Origin: Winogradskyella marina
GTDB taxonomy: Bacteria > Bacteroidota > Bacteroidia > Flavobacteriales > Flavobacteriaceae
DNA: 64,000 nucleotides
Direction: 5' to 3'
Assembly: GCF_015645385.1 (NCBI RefSeq)
Contig: NZ_JADOET010000008.1
Location: 1-64,000, forward strand
Below, in pieces: positions 36,693 to 46,363 of this stretch. Below the pieces are notes generated by a model. It was given only the letters and a program-made list of their open reading frames with translations. It was not told where the DNA came from and did not search any database. The translations under genes were made by a program, and so were the position numbers. Each line of letters opens with the position of its first letter. Position 1 is the first letter of the stretch.

Positions 36693-36696
36693 AAAA

Positions 36697-36723
36697 TGTC
36701 ATTCTGAGCGTAGCGAAGAATCT
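36697..36723 (+). repeat. Dispersed Bacteroidota repeat (TGTCATTCTGAGCG...)
   Basis: TGTCATTCTGAGCG followed by TAGCGAAGAATCT, 27 bases just after the pdhC stop. Elements of this form are scattered in intergenic regions of many Bacteroidota genomes. Only one copy is seen in this window. Confidence 0.6.
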
Positions 36724-36732
36724 AAATCATAT

Positions 36733-36780
36733 AATCCTGATTTGTCCCGATAACTATCGGGTTTCGAATCAGGATTTTTT
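36733..36780 (+). terminator. Two-tier terminator after pdhC
   Basis: An outer stem AATCCTGATT/AATCAGGATT encloses an inner stem CCCGATA/TATCGGG. It ends in a T-run and closes the pdhA-pdhC unit. Confidence 0.8.
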
Positions 36781-36807
36781 ATATTTAAACACTAAAATAA
36801 AATAGGA

Positions 36808-37791
36808 ATGAAAAAAATTCTTTCAATAGTCTTAATAGGGTTAGTTTGTTCATGCGCTTTTAATATGAAAGCTAAAGATGGAAAAGATGGTGAGAATGCT
36901 AAACCTACAATTTCACAGGAAGCCATTAAAACAAGTATGGAGTATTTAGCTTCAGACGAGTTAGGTGGTCGAGAAGCGGGAAGTGAAGGTCTTGAAAAAG
37001 CAGCTGTATTTATTGAAGATTATTTAAAAGCTAATGCTATTACTCCATATTTTAAAACCTATCGCGATTCTTTTAAACTAAATGATATAGACGCTTATAA
37101 TATTGTTGGAGTGGTTGAGGGAAACGACCCTAAACTAAAGAATGAATTTGTTATTCTTGGAGGTCATTATGATCATATAGGTAAAGGAAAAGTTGTGGAA
37201 GGAGATTCCATTGCTAATGGTGCAAATGATGATGCTTCTGGAACTATTGCGGCTATGGAATTGGGAGCTTATTTTGCCAAAACAAAAACAAATAAACGCA
37301 GTATTTTAATTACGTTATATGATGCGGAAGAAAAGGGATTAAAGGGAGCAGCGCATTTAGCAGCACGCTTAAAAAGCGAAGCTATAAACGCTTACACTAT
37401 GATTAATTTTGAAATGATTGGTGTGCCTAGAGACTCCACTGAGGTTATGGCATATATGAGTGGTTACAAACGGTCTAATTTTGCTGAGACTTTAAATGGA
37501 TATGCAGGCGAAGAAGTGGTTGGTTTTTTTCCAGGAGCGCAACAAATGAATTTATTTATGAGGTCAGATAACTTTCCTTTCTTTAAAGAATTGAATATGC
37601 CAGCACATGCTATTTCAACTTTCGACTTTACAAATTTCGATTATTATCATCATGTAGACGATGAAGCCGATAAAATGGATTACGAACACATGGTGAATTT
37701 TATAAATAAAATGATTCCTGCCTTAGAAGGTATGATGAATGCGCCAACAAAAGAAGTTGTATTAAAAGAAGCTGTTTTAAAAAATGAGTAA
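36808..37791 (+). CDS. M28-family zinc aminopeptidase, lipoprotein
   Basis: 327 residues with a lipoprotein-like signal (GLVCSC, Cys16). It is a periplasmic or surface peptidase releasing N-terminal residues. The two-zinc motifs are present: GGHYDHIGKG (His, about 111), NGANDDASGTIAAM (Asp), TLYDAEEKGLKGAAH (Glu pair), INFEMIGVP, and a late His in DYYHHVDDEADKM (about 290). PA-like insertions are absent. The gene's last 8 bases overlap the SDR gene. Confidence 0.9.
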   Translation: MKKILSIVLIGLVCSCAFNMKAKDGKDGENAKPTISQEAIKTSMEYLASDELGGREAGSEGLEKAAVFIEDYLKANAITPYFKTYRDSFKLNDIDAYNIVGVVEGNDPKLKNEFVILGGHYDHIGKGKVVEGDSIANGANDDASGTIAAMELGAYFAKTKTNKRSILITLYDAEEKGLKGAAHLAARLKSEAINAYTMINFEMIGVPRDSTEVMAYMSGYKRSNFAETLNGYAGEEVVGFFPGAQQMNLFMRSDNFPFFKELNMPAHAISTFDFTNFDYYHHVDDEADKMDYEHMVNFINKMIPALEGMMNAPTKEVVLKEAVLKNE

Positions 37792-38467
37792 AAATATAAT
37801 AGTTACAGGAACAAGTCGTGGTATTGGCTTTGAATTGGTTCATTTATTAGCGAATCAAGGACATAATGTTTTGGCTTTATCTCGAAACGCAAAACCAATC
37901 TCTAATCTTCATTTTGATAATATCTCGTCATTTGCATTCGATTTATGTAATGAGGACGATTATCAAAAAGTAGCACATTTCATTAAAAGTGAATGGAAAC
38001 ACGTTGATATTTTAATCAACAATGCTGGAGCTATTATCAATAAACCGTTTTCAGAAACAACGTTTCGCGATTTTGAAAACGTGTATAGAACCAATGTCTT
38101 TGGGGTTTCTGAATTAACCAGAACGGTTTTACCATTTATGAAAAGTGATAGCCATGTTGTGACTATAAGCTCAATGGGAGGCATACAAGGTAGTATGAAA
38201 TTTCCGGGATTGTCAGCGTACAGTTCTAGTAAAGGAGCTGTAATTACAATGACAGAATTATTAGCAGAAGAATATAAAGAAACAGGTCCACAATTTAATG
38301 TATTAGCATTGGGAGCTGTGCAAACTGAAATGTTAGAAGAAGCATTTCCAGGCTATAAAGCGCCAACAACGGCTATAGAAATGGCAAAGTACATTCAAGA
38401 TTTTGCATTAACAGGAAATAGATATTACAACGGAAAGGTGTTACAGGTTTCTAATTCTACTCCGTAA
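37784..38467 (+). CDS. Short-chain dehydrogenase/reductase
   Basis: 227 residues, NAD(P)-dependent. Rossmann start IIVTGTSRGIGFELVHLLA (about 5-23), NNAGA (about 84), and the catalytic set Ser in TISSMGG, Tyr and Lys in YSSSKGA (about 146-152). The substrate is unknown. It overlaps the M28 peptidase gene by 8 bases and is convergent with cbpM. Confidence 0.92.
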   Translation: MSKNIIVTGTSRGIGFELVHLLANQGHNVLALSRNAKPISNLHFDNISSFAFDLCNEDDYQKVAHFIKSEWKHVDILINNAGAIINKPFSETTFRDFENVYRTNVFGVSELTRTVLPFMKSDSHVVTISSMGGIQGSMKFPGLSAYSSSKGAVITMTELLAEEYKETGPQFNVLALGAVQTEMLEEAFPGYKAPTTAIEMAKYIQDFALTGNRYYNGKVLQVSNSTP

Positions 38468-38473
38468 GTAAAA

Positions 38474-38770
38474 TTAATTTTCTTCAAAACGCTTTAATTT
38501 ATTCTTAGTTGTTGTTAATTCCGATTTTAAATAATCAATTTTTTCCAACAGATTAAAAACCGCATCAATACCTTCAAAATTAAGTTGAAGATCTTGGTGC
38601 AAGCGAATCATTTTTTCTACATCTGCCATTTTATCTTGGTGAATGCAATAGGTTTTTTCAACTGAAATGAATTCAATAAGTCCGTATTCGCTTAAGCCAT
38701 CAAAAAAAGACATTTCAATTTTGTAGTGCGTGCATAAACTTGGTAATGGTATAAACTGTGTGTCTTTCAT
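38474..38770 (-). CDS. cbpM: Chaperone modulator CbpM
   Basis: 98 residues. CbpM binds the J domain of CbpA and blocks it. The sequence (HYKIEMSFFDGLSEYGLIEFI to MADVEKMIRLHQDLQLNFEGIDAVFNLLEKIDYL) has the typical MerR-like helical layout ending in a short coiled coil. It lies 111 bp downstream of cbpA, the usual pair. Confidence 0.88.
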   Translation of the reverse strand: MKDTQFIPLPSLCTHYKIEMSFFDGLSEYGLIEFISVEKTYCIHQDKMADVEKMIRLHQDLQLNFEGIDAVFNLLEKIDYLKSELTTTKNKLKRFEEN

Positions 38771-38881
38771 GTGTTAAAATTTATTGCTTACCACGATGGC
38801 AAGTATGATTTTTTATGATACATGTTGCTCGCTATTATCATTTTCTTGTGTGATAAAATTATTAGCAAGCTTTAGTCATAA

Positions 38882-39772
38882 CTATTGTAATTTTGCGAGT
38901 TCTTCAAAAAGTTCCTTTTCTCTATCAGATAGTTTTTTTGGTAATTCAATGGTGTATGTAATGTATAAATCACCAAACTGTCCGTCTTTTTTATATACAG
39001 GAAAGCCTTTGCCTTTTAATTTTACTTGAGTTCCATTTTGGGTTAAAGGTTTTAAGTTCAACTTTACTTTGCCATCAAATGTGTCTATAGTAATATCTCC
39101 ACCTAAAACTGCTTTGTATAAATCTAAATGGACATCCTTGTAGAGGTGAGCTCCATCGCGCTTAAAATTAGTCGTATTATTGATGCTGAACTCAATCAAT
39201 AGGTCTCCATTAGGGCCTCCATTAACTCCTTCACCACCTTTGCCCTTTATTTTAATGACCTGACCATTACTAACTCCTGCAGGAATCGTTAACCGAATAT
39301 TTTTATCATTAACAGTCAAGACTCGTTTTTCAGTCGTATAAACATCTTTAAGGTCTAATTGAAGTTGGGCATTAAAATCTTGGCCTCGGAATTTTACATT
39401 AGCATTTCGTTGACCAAAACCACCGCCAAACATGGATTCAAAAAAATCAGAATAATCACCATCTCCAAAATCTTGAGCGCCTGATGAACGTTGATAATGT
39501 TGCTGAGATTGGCGTTGCTGTTTTTCAGCTTGCTCATAAGCTTCACCATGCTGCCAATTTTCTCCGTATTTATCGTATTTTTTTCGGTTCTCGTCGTTGC
39601 TTAAAACCTCGTTGGCTTCATTAACCTGCTTAAATTTTAACTCAGCGTCTTTGTCGTTGGGATTTAAATCTGGATGGTGTTTTCTCGCCAGCTTTCGATA
39701 AGCTTTTTTTATATCGGCTTTGGTAGCATTTTTATCTACACCAAGTATTTTATAATAGTCAATAAATGCCAT
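38882..39772 (-). CDS. cbpA: DnaJ-class co-chaperone CbpA
   Basis: 296 residues. J domain at 1-70 with the HPD motif (KHHPDLNP, about 34-41), a Gly/Ser/Gln-rich linker (about 75-130), then two DnaJ C-terminal substrate domains (about 130-290). The zinc finger of DnaJ itself is missing, which marks it as CbpA. It stimulates DnaK; E. coli CbpA also binds curved DNA. Its inhibitor CbpM is encoded next to it. Confidence 0.92.
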   Translation of the reverse strand: MAFIDYYKILGVDKNATKADIKKAYRKLARKHHPDLNPNDKDAELKFKQVNEANEVLSNDENRKKYDKYGENWQHGEAYEQAEKQQRQSQQHYQRSSGAQDFGDGDYSDFFESMFGGGFGQRNANVKFRGQDFNAQLQLDLKDVYTTEKRVLTVNDKNIRLTIPAGVSNGQVIKIKGKGGEGVNGGPNGDLLIEFSINNTTNFKRDGAHLYKDVHLDLYKAVLGGDITIDTFDGKVKLNLKPLTQNGTQVKLKGKGFPVYKKDGQFGDLYITYTIELPKKLSDREKELFEELAKLQ

Positions 39773-39970
39773 AATTTTTGCATTATATAGTGCCTAGCTA
39801 AGTTACTATTTTTTTAGACCAACTTCAAGGTTTGTCTGTTAAGAATAATGTAATAAGTAGTTTGAGGTATCAATTATCTCTAGCCCATAAAACATGATGC
39901 AACTTGTTATTATATAAAAAGTTAAGGAAATGTTAACGTTAATTGATATATTTATAAAAAAAAATCGAGG

Positions 39971-42900
39971 ATGATTAAAAAACTACAAAACCAAAAGCAT
40001 TTATACGGTGTTTTTTTATTGATTTTTATGCTTCAAAATAGCGCTGCGCAAGTGTTTAATCGAGTAGAGTACACTGTAGGTTTAGGTGTGCTTCAAGAGA
40101 ATAACGGAGTGGCCGTTGCAGACTATGACGGAGATAACGATTTGGATATTTTTGTTGTGGCAAAGGCTAAGGACGACCCCAATAACCCTAAAACATTAAG
40201 TCGTTTGTTTCAAAATAACAATGATGGTACGTTTACCGATGTTACAGAAATTTCAGGCTTAGTTAACTTATTGTCACAAGATGAAGGAGGCAGTGAGTAT
40301 TTTGGTCTAGACGGAAATAAAAGTGGAGCATTTTGGGGGGATTTTAATAATGATGGGTTTCCAGATTTATTCTTAACTAATTCATTAAAAGTGCAATTAT
40401 GGAAAAACGCAGGAGACGGCACGTTTATAGATATAACGGAAGCAGCCGGTTTTTTGCCTACTAACCTTTGCAGATATACTGGTGCAACTTGGTTTGATTA
40501 TAATAATGATGGATTTTTAGATATTTATATTAATGACTGGAACGGATGCGGAAGTAATCAACTTTATAAAAACAATGGAGATGAAACGTTTACAGATGTC
40601 ACTGTTTCAACGGGTCTTTTTACGAGTATTGGTCGTCCAAGCTTTACAGCATTACCTTTTGATTTTAATGAAGATGGTTTTATGGATTTGCTGGTGTCAA
40701 ATGACCTTGGGAAACCGAACTACTTATATATTAATTCTAATGGTGATTCTTTCTTAAATGAAGCTTCATCATACGGTGTTAATACGATGGAGGATGATAT
40801 GGGAATTACTATAAGTGACTATAATGGTGATGGTAGTTTTGATATTTTTATAACAGCAATAGACCAAAATTTATTTTTGCATAATAATGGTGATAATACG
40901 TTTATTGAAATAGCAAGTCAATTAGATTTGGTTAATACTGGATGGTCTTGGGGAGCACGATTTTCTGATTTTGATTTAGATGGCGATGAGGATTTATTTA
41001 TCGTTAATGGCTATGATTTTGGCAACAGATCTGCAGAGTCAAATTACTACTTTAGAAGTCTTTATGATCAAGGACAAGATAAGTTTCAAGATGTGTCATC
41101 AGAACTAAGATTAGATGAAGTAACTATTAGTGTTGAAGCCATTGATTGGGATTATGATAACGATGGTGATATCGATTTATTTGTTACTAATAGTGATAGA
41201 CCATCGATTTTATATGAAAACAAAACATTAAATTTTGATATTACTAATCCTGACCTACATTTTTTTAAAGTTAAATTAGAAGGCACAACGTCAAATAGTG
41301 ATGCTATTGGAACAATAGTTACGATCACTACAGAAAATGGAATTTTAAAACGATATAATTCTGGTGTTGGCTTTTTATCTCAGAGTTTACAACCCGTACA
41401 TTTTGGTTTAGGTGAAGCAACTAGTATTCTTTCATTAGAAATAAAATGGCCTTCTGGTTTAGAAGAGACTTACCTCAATTTAAACGCAAATACGACAATA
41501 AAGGCAACCGAAGGTCAAGGTTATGAAGTGATGAATATTATTCCGAGTCAGAAAACTTATGGGTGTACAGATCCATTGTCTTGTAATTATAATCCGGAAG
41601 CAACATTAAGTGATGATTCTTGTACTTATTTAGCACCAGATACTATTAGTGGTAATTTATCTTCGTCTTTTTTAGCCACTGAAACCTATAGTTATAACAT
41701 AGGAAATGAATCTACTGCAAACTGGTCAGTTGTAGGTGGAGACATATTGAGTGGGCAAGGCACCGATACGATTACAGTAAAATGGCATATAGAAGAATCG
41801 GGTTCTATATCAGTTACAGAAATTAGTGAACAATGTACTAGTTTACAATCGTCGGTTGAAGTTAGTTTGGGTGTCGATAATCTTCCTGAAGATATATCCA
41901 TTGCGCGTTTATGGAATGAAGCATTGCTCGAAGCTATTAGACGGGATTATGCGAGACCAACTATTCATGCTAGAAACTTATTTCATACTAGCGTTGCGAT
42001 GTATGATATTTGGGCCATTTATGACGATGTTGCTGCGCCTTACTTAATAGGAAATACAGTACATGGATTTAGCAGTACATTAGACGATTTTATTCCAGCA
42101 GAAAGTAAAGAAGAATCTCAAAAAATTGCTATAAGTTTTGCGATGTACCGCTTACTATCTCATCGTTTTCAAAATTCTCCAAATCTTGAAGTTACCCAAG
42201 CGAGATTCGATTTGATAATGGATAAATTGGGTTATAATATGACATATACATCCATGCTGTATGAAAATGGGAGAGCAGCAGCTTTAGGTAATTTTGTTGC
42301 GCAAACGTTAATAGATTATGGTCTGCAAGATGGAGCAAGAGAGGCTTCAGGGTATAATAATGCTTATTATGAACCTGTAAATGCACCTTATGCATTAGAT
42401 TTATCGTCTCACCCTCCAATTAACGATCCAAATAGATGGGAGCCTTTAAGCTTAGAGACTTATATTGATCAAAGTGGGAATATTATCGATGGTAGTGTGC
42501 CTCCGTTTTTAAGCCCAGAATGGGGAAATGTAGCTTCTTTTGCTTTAACCGATGAAGATAAAATTACATATGATAGAGATGGCGACATATATAATGTGTA
42601 TCATGACCCATCACATCCACCATATATAAGCACAACAGAAAACACTTCAGAAAGTGAAGCATATAAATGGGGATTCTCTATGGTATCTGTTTGGCAAGCG
42701 CATTTGGATCCTAGTGATAACGTAATGTGGGATATTTCACCAAAATCTATAGGAAATACAGATATTAATACCTATCCAACAAATTATGAAGATTATTCAG
42801 ATTACTATAATTTTATTGATGGTGGAGCAAATAGTACAGGACATGCAATAAATCCATTTACAGGCAATCCGTACGAATCTAATATGGTACCTCGTGGAGA

Positions 42901-44008
42901 TTATACTCGAGTTTTAGCAGAATTTTGGGCAGACGGACCAGATTCTGAAACTCCACCAGGTCATTGGTTTACATTGTTGAATTATGTGAGTGATCATCCA
43001 CATTTTGAAAAGCGTTTTCAGGGTGAAGATGACATTCTAAACCCGTTAGAATGGGATGTAAAATCTTATTTTGTACTTGGTGGAGGTATGCACGATGCTG
43101 CCATTTCGGCGTGGAGTATAAAAGGATGGTATGATTATATTAGACCAATATCAGCACTTCGATATATGGCAGAACAAGGGCAAAGTACAGATCCATCACT
43201 AGATAATTATAGTGTTTCAGGAATTGAATTGATTGATGGTTACATAGAAATAGTTGAAGAAGGAGATCCATTGGCTGGATTATCTAATCAGCATATAGGA
43301 AAGATAAAGTTATATACTTGGAAAGGCCACGACTATATAAGTAACACTGAAACAGATCAGGCTGGAGTTGGTTGGATTTTAGCTGAAGATTGGTACCCTT
43401 ACCAAAGGCCTACATTTGTAACACCACCTTTTGCAGGTTTTGTTTCTGGTCATTCCACTTATTCTCGTGCAGCCGCGGAACTAATGACAATGATAACTGG
43501 AGATGAATTTTTCCCAGGAGGTATGGCTGAATTTGTAGCAAAGAAGAATGAGTTTTTGGTGTTTGAAGAAGGACCATCACAAGATGTGGTTTTACAATGG
43601 GCAACGTATAGAGATGCATCAGACCAGACCAGTTTAAGTCGAATTTGGGGAGGAATCCATCCTCCAGCAGATGATATTCCTGGTAGGTTTGTAGGTCAGG
43701 TTGTAGCGGAAGAGTCGTTTAGTTTTGCAGTGCCTTATTTTGAAGGTGATGTGCTGAGTATTTCAGAGTTTTCTAAAGAAATCAATGTTTACCCTAATCC
43801 TACGACAAACAGTGAGCTTTATATTTCAAATACAAAAACAGATGATGTTATTGCGGTATTTGATATGCGTGGACGACAAATTCAACTACAAGATAGAAGT
43901 TTTAATGCCTATACAAACACCACAACTATAAAGTTAACAGCAACAGAAGCAGGTGTTTATTTGTTGAAGGTAAATGCGTATTCTAAAATGATTGTAGTTA
44001 ACAATTAA
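39971..44008 (+). CDS. Secreted FG-GAP/UnbV protein fused to a vanadium-dependent haloperoxidase, T9SS-sorted
   Basis: 1345 residues. Signal peptide (about 1-27, NSAAQ). FG-GAP/VCBS calcium repeats occupy about 30-425 (DYDGDNDLDIF, DFNNDGFPDLF, DYNNDGFLDIY, DYDNDGDIDLF). An ASPIC/UnbV domain (about 430-510, IKWPSGLEE) is followed by a Cys-containing, PKD-like stretch. A haloperoxidase occupies about 640-1265: Lys1051 and Arg1058 in KGWYDYIRP, Ser1159-Gly1160-His1161 in SGHS, and Arg1224 and His1230 in RIWGGIH. These are the vanadate ligands, with the same spacings as in fungal chloroperoxidase. A T9SS sorting domain closes the protein (INVYPNPTT). Halide choice is open. It is convergent with the next gene, with stops overlapping by 4 bases. 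Confidence 0.9.
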   Translation: MIKKLQNQKHLYGVFLLIFMLQNSAAQVFNRVEYTVGLGVLQENNGVAVADYDGDNDLDIFVVAKAKDDPNNPKTLSRLFQNNNDGTFTDVTEISGLVNLLSQDEGGSEYFGLDGNKSGAFWGDFNNDGFPDLFLTNSLKVQLWKNAGDGTFIDITEAAGFLPTNLCRYTGATWFDYNNDGFLDIYINDWNGCGSNQLYKNNGDETFTDVTVSTGLFTSIGRPSFTALPFDFNEDGFMDLLVSNDLGKPNYLYINSNGDSFLNEASSYGVNTMEDDMGITISDYNGDGSFDIFITAIDQNLFLHNNGDNTFIEIASQLDLVNTGWSWGARFSDFDLDGDEDLFIVNGYDFGNRSAESNYYFRSLYDQGQDKFQDVSSELRLDEVTISVEAIDWDYDNDGDIDLFVTNSDRPSILYENKTLNFDITNPDLHFFKVKLEGTTSNSDAIGTIVTITTENGILKRYNSGVGFLSQSLQPVHFGLGEATSILSLEIKWPSGLEETYLNLNANTTIKATEGQGYEVMNIIPSQKTYGCTDPLSCNYNPEATLSDDSCTYLAPDTISGNLSSSFLATETYSYNIGNESTANWSVVGGDILSGQGTDTITVKWHIEESGSISVTEISEQCTSLQSSVEVSLGVDNLPEDISIARLWNEALLEAIRRDYARPTIHARNLFHTSVAMYDIWAIYDDVAAPYLIGNTVHGFSSTLDDFIPAESKEESQKIAISFAMYRLLSHRFQNSPNLEVTQARFDLIMDKLGYNMTYTSMLYENGRAAALGNFVAQTLIDYGLQDGAREASGYNNAYYEPVNAPYALDLSSHPPINDPNRWEPLSLETYIDQSGNIIDGSVPPFLSPEWGNVASFALTDEDKITYDRDGDIYNVYHDPSHPPYISTTENTSESEAYKWGFSMVSVWQAHLDPSDNVMWDISPKSIGNTDINTYPTNYEDYSDYYNFIDGGANSTGHAINPFTGNPYESNMVPRGDYTRVLAEFWADGPDSETPPGHWFTLLNYVSDHPHFEKRFQGEDDILNPLEWDVKSYFVLGGGMHDAAISAWSIKGWYDYIRPISALRYMAEQGQSTDPSLDNYSVSGIELIDGYIEIVEEGDPLAGLSNQHIGKIKLYTWKGHDYISNTETDQAGVGWILAEDWYPYQRPTFVTPPFAGFVSGHSTYSRAAAELMTMITGDEFFPGGMAEFVAKKNEFLVFEEGPSQDVVLQWATYRDASDQTSLSRIWGGIHPPADDIPGRFVGQVVAEESFSFAVPYFEGDVLSISEFSKEINVYPNPTTNSELYISNTKTDDVIAVFDMRGRQIQLQDRSFNAYTNTTTIKLTATEAGVYLLKVNAYSKMIVVNN

Positions 44009-44493
44009 TCGTCGCGATTTTCAAAATCAATTTTTAGGGCTGTTTTTGTTTGACCTTCAATCGTGATGTTTTGTTTTTTTATGATGGCTTTTAGGGTGTC
44101 TAATTGTTCTGAATTTCCTTGTTTTAAAATATAACTAAATCTAATATGTGATATCGAATCATTTACAGTTTCGGTGTTTCCAATTTGATGTAAATCAGTT
44201 ATAAAAGGTGACCCATGATGGTCTAAGCTATTTAAATTTTGAATAATTATTGAACTAGATAGTTTAGTTGTTTCAAAATTTGAATTCTTTTCAGATAAAT
44301 AAATCAGGTCATAAGTGTCTTGTAATTTTTCTTCAATAATATGCAATTCAGTGAAGTTTGGTTTTTCAATATCCAAAGTACTTTCAGCATTGTTTTCTAA
44401 ATCATCCATTTCAGAATGTGGAATGGACTTATCATTAGAGACGTTGTTGCAACTACATAATATTAGAACTAAAAGTGTTATATAACGTTTCAT
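44005..44493 (-). CDS. Lipoprotein of unknown function
   Basis: 162 residues with a lipoprotein signal ending at Cys15 (LILCSC) and an acidic linker. Beyond that (ELHIIEEKLQDTYDLIYLSEK, SSIIIQNLNSLDHHGSPFITDLHQIG) no family is recognised. The start overlaps the stop of the upstream gene by 4 bases (ATGA), so translation is coupled and the two products should work together. Confidence 0.7.
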   Translation of the reverse strand: MKRYITLLVLILCSCNNVSNDKSIPHSEMDDLENNAESTLDIEKPNFTELHIIEEKLQDTYDLIYLSEKNSNFETTKLSSSIIIQNLNSLDHHGSPFITDLHQIGNTETVNDSISHIRFSYILKQGNSEQLDTLKAIIKKQNITIEGQTKTALKIDFENRDD

Positions 44494-45383
44494 TCTATTA
44501 TAAATTTAAGTTTCACAATTTTACCATCAGCATACGTTTTGCTAAGGATTTTCATCTGTTTCAAGCTCTTGGTTGGTGTGGTTAACTTATTAATAAATTC
44601 ATTCTTCGTAAATAATTCAATACCTATATTATTTGGATAAACTTGATAAATTAAAGCATCATTAGAGAATATCTTTTCAAGATTTACTCTGTGTGCTTTC
44701 CAGTCTATAATGTTATTGTTAGAGTAATAATCTAACATTAAAGCATAATCATCTGTGTTTAATTTTACATTACCATGATCTATATTTTTAATAGATTTTA
44801 CAATAGTATCAGTTTTATGATATGGAGATTGCACTACAAATTTTATATAGTCCGCATTGGTTGAGTAATTAAAACAGCCATTAGAATTAGATTTTAAGTA
44901 TGTTGGCGTTTCGTCTGTATTCAGGATTTTTATATCCAAACGTATAGAATTTATAGGTTGTCCTTTTATATCATCAATAAAACAAATTGAATAGTTGTGG
45001 CTTCTGTTGGATAGCCAAATAGCAGTCAATAGGGTTAGTATTAAAATAGGTAATATTATAAAAAGCTTTAGTGATTTAGGTTTGTTGTTAGGTGCTACAT
45101 GATTTGAGTTTTTAAAATCCGACCAATTTTTATAGCCAGCATACGCACTCAGTAAATTAAGCATATCAACTCTCGGCAATTTTTCAGCATCATTTTTAAA
45201 GTAGGTATAAAACCATTTTTCGCTGACTCTGGCTTTTACACTATCAAATAAATCTTCCTGAAACAATACAATCTCATTACCACTCCAATCTTTTACAGAT
45301 TTAGACGCATTATGCTTCTTAAGAAAAGTTTTTATAACCAATTCTTTAAGCGTATTGAATAATTGTAAGTCGTTAGAAACCAA
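44490..45383 (-). CDS. Membrane protein with an HTH-like N-terminal domain
   Basis: 297 residues. The first 95 (NTLKELVIKTFLKKHN to VSEKWFYTYFKNDAEKLPRVDMLNLLSAYAGYKNWSDF) have the pattern of a small N-terminal domain common in Bacteroidota membrane proteins, where a TLxxLAxYxGYxxWxxF helix pair is the hallmark. One membrane helix follows (LFIILPILILTLLTAIWLSN, about 106-125), then a periplasmic domain that looks like an Ig/CarboxypepD-type fold (IKGQPINSIRLDIKIL). It could sense envelope state and report inward. The role is inferred only. It forms an operon with the lipoprotein. Confidence 0.6.
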   Translation of the reverse strand: MVSNDLQLFNTLKELVIKTFLKKHNASKSVKDWSGNEIVLFQEDLFDSVKARVSEKWFYTYFKNDAEKLPRVDMLNLLSAYAGYKNWSDFKNSNHVAPNNKPKSLKLFIILPILILTLLTAIWLSNRSHNYSICFIDDIKGQPINSIRLDIKILNTDETPTYLKSNSNGCFNYSTNADYIKFVVQSPYHKTDTIVKSIKNIDHGNVKLNTDDYALMLDYYSNNNIIDWKAHRVNLEKIFSNDALIYQVYPNNIGIELFTKNEFINKLTTPTKSLKQMKILSKTYADGKIVKLKFIIE

Positions 45384-45456
45384 AAGTCAGAATGCGTTAA
45401 TAGTATGATTTTTAGTATTGTACACGTTTTACAATTGTTTTACAACAGCTATACAA

Positions 45457-45485
45457 TTGGTGCCGCGCGTTTCAATATAGATTTG
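45457..45485 (+). promoter_or_regulatory. Promoter of the DUF4349-sprT-manC unit
   Basis: TAGATTTG at 45478-45485 is an exact TAnnTTTG. TTGG at 45457-45460 is a weak -33 with a 17-bp spacer. The start codon is 26 bases on. Confidence 0.6.
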
Positions 45486-45510
45486 ATTTAAATCTTAAAA
45501 ATAAAACATT

Positions 45511-46347
45511 ATGAAACGTAAATCATTAAAAACAGTATTAAAATTATGTGTTATGGCAATTCTATTTGTCGCATGTAATCGTTCAGAGTCGTCCAAAAAT
45601 TTTGCTTTAAAAAGTGTTGATGTTGAAACCGACTTTGGAGCTATTGAAACTGACGATGTAGAAAGTAACAAACCGCTTCCGGAATTTAAAAATTTAAAAA
45701 TCATAAAATCAGCAAATGTAAGATACAAGGTGAAAGATGTAAAAAGAGCAACTGAGGTTGTAAAACAAATTTCACAAGCTTATAATTCGTATATCTCAGA
45801 TTTGCGTTTCGAAAATAATCTGTACAAAAAAGAAAACAGATTCACTTTAAAAGTGCCTGCCAGAGATTTTGATGTTATTATGGATTCAATTAGCAGTGTC
45901 GCAGAATTTATTGAATATGAAAATATAACGACGAAAGATGTAACTTCAGAATTTATAGATGTTGAAGCTAGATTAAAAACTAAATTAGAAGTCAAGGAAC
46001 GCTACGAATCTATCCTAAGAACCAAAGCTAAAAGCGTCGAAGACTTATTAGATGTTGAAGAAAAACTACGACACATACAAGAAGAAATTGAATCGAGCCA
46101 AGGACAATTAAAATATTTGACTAATAAAGTTGCGTTTAGTACCATTCAGATCGATTTATATGAAACCGTTGAATACATAGAAGAACCAGAGCATTACAAG
46201 AAAACATTTTTTGCAGAACTAAAAGAAGGTTTTACATCTGGTTGGGAGGTTTTAAAACTATTTTTTATAGGATTGGTTTACATTTGGCCGTTTATGATTA
46301 TAGGAATTATAGTGTTTATTTTAATTAAGAAAAGAGTAAAAAAATAA
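45511..46347 (+). CDS. DUF4349 lipoprotein with C-terminal membrane helix
   Basis: 278 residues. The signal ends at Cys22 (AILFVAC). The middle (KIIKSANVRYKVKDVKRATEVVKQI) is the DUF4349 start, followed by a helical coiled coil (about 165-205, EEKLRHIQEEIESSQGQLKYL). A C-terminal membrane helix (FFIGLVYIWPFMIIGIIVFILI, about 250-272) anchors it. The family role is unknown. It probably forms one unit with the SprT-like and guanylyltransferase genes, 16 bp upstream of the former. Confidence 0.88.
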   Translation: MKRKSLKTVLKLCVMAILFVACNRSESSKNFALKSVDVETDFGAIETDDVESNKPLPEFKNLKIIKSANVRYKVKDVKRATEVVKQISQAYNSYISDLRFENNLYKKENRFTLKVPARDFDVIMDSISSVAEFIEYENITTKDVTSEFIDVEARLKTKLEVKERYESILRTKAKSVEDLLDVEEKLRHIQEEIESSQGQLKYLTNKVAFSTIQIDLYETVEYIEEPEHYKKTFFAELKEGFTSGWEVLKLFFIGLVYIWPFMIIGIIVFILIKKRVKK

Positions 46348-46363
46348 TTTAACGCTTATTTTT

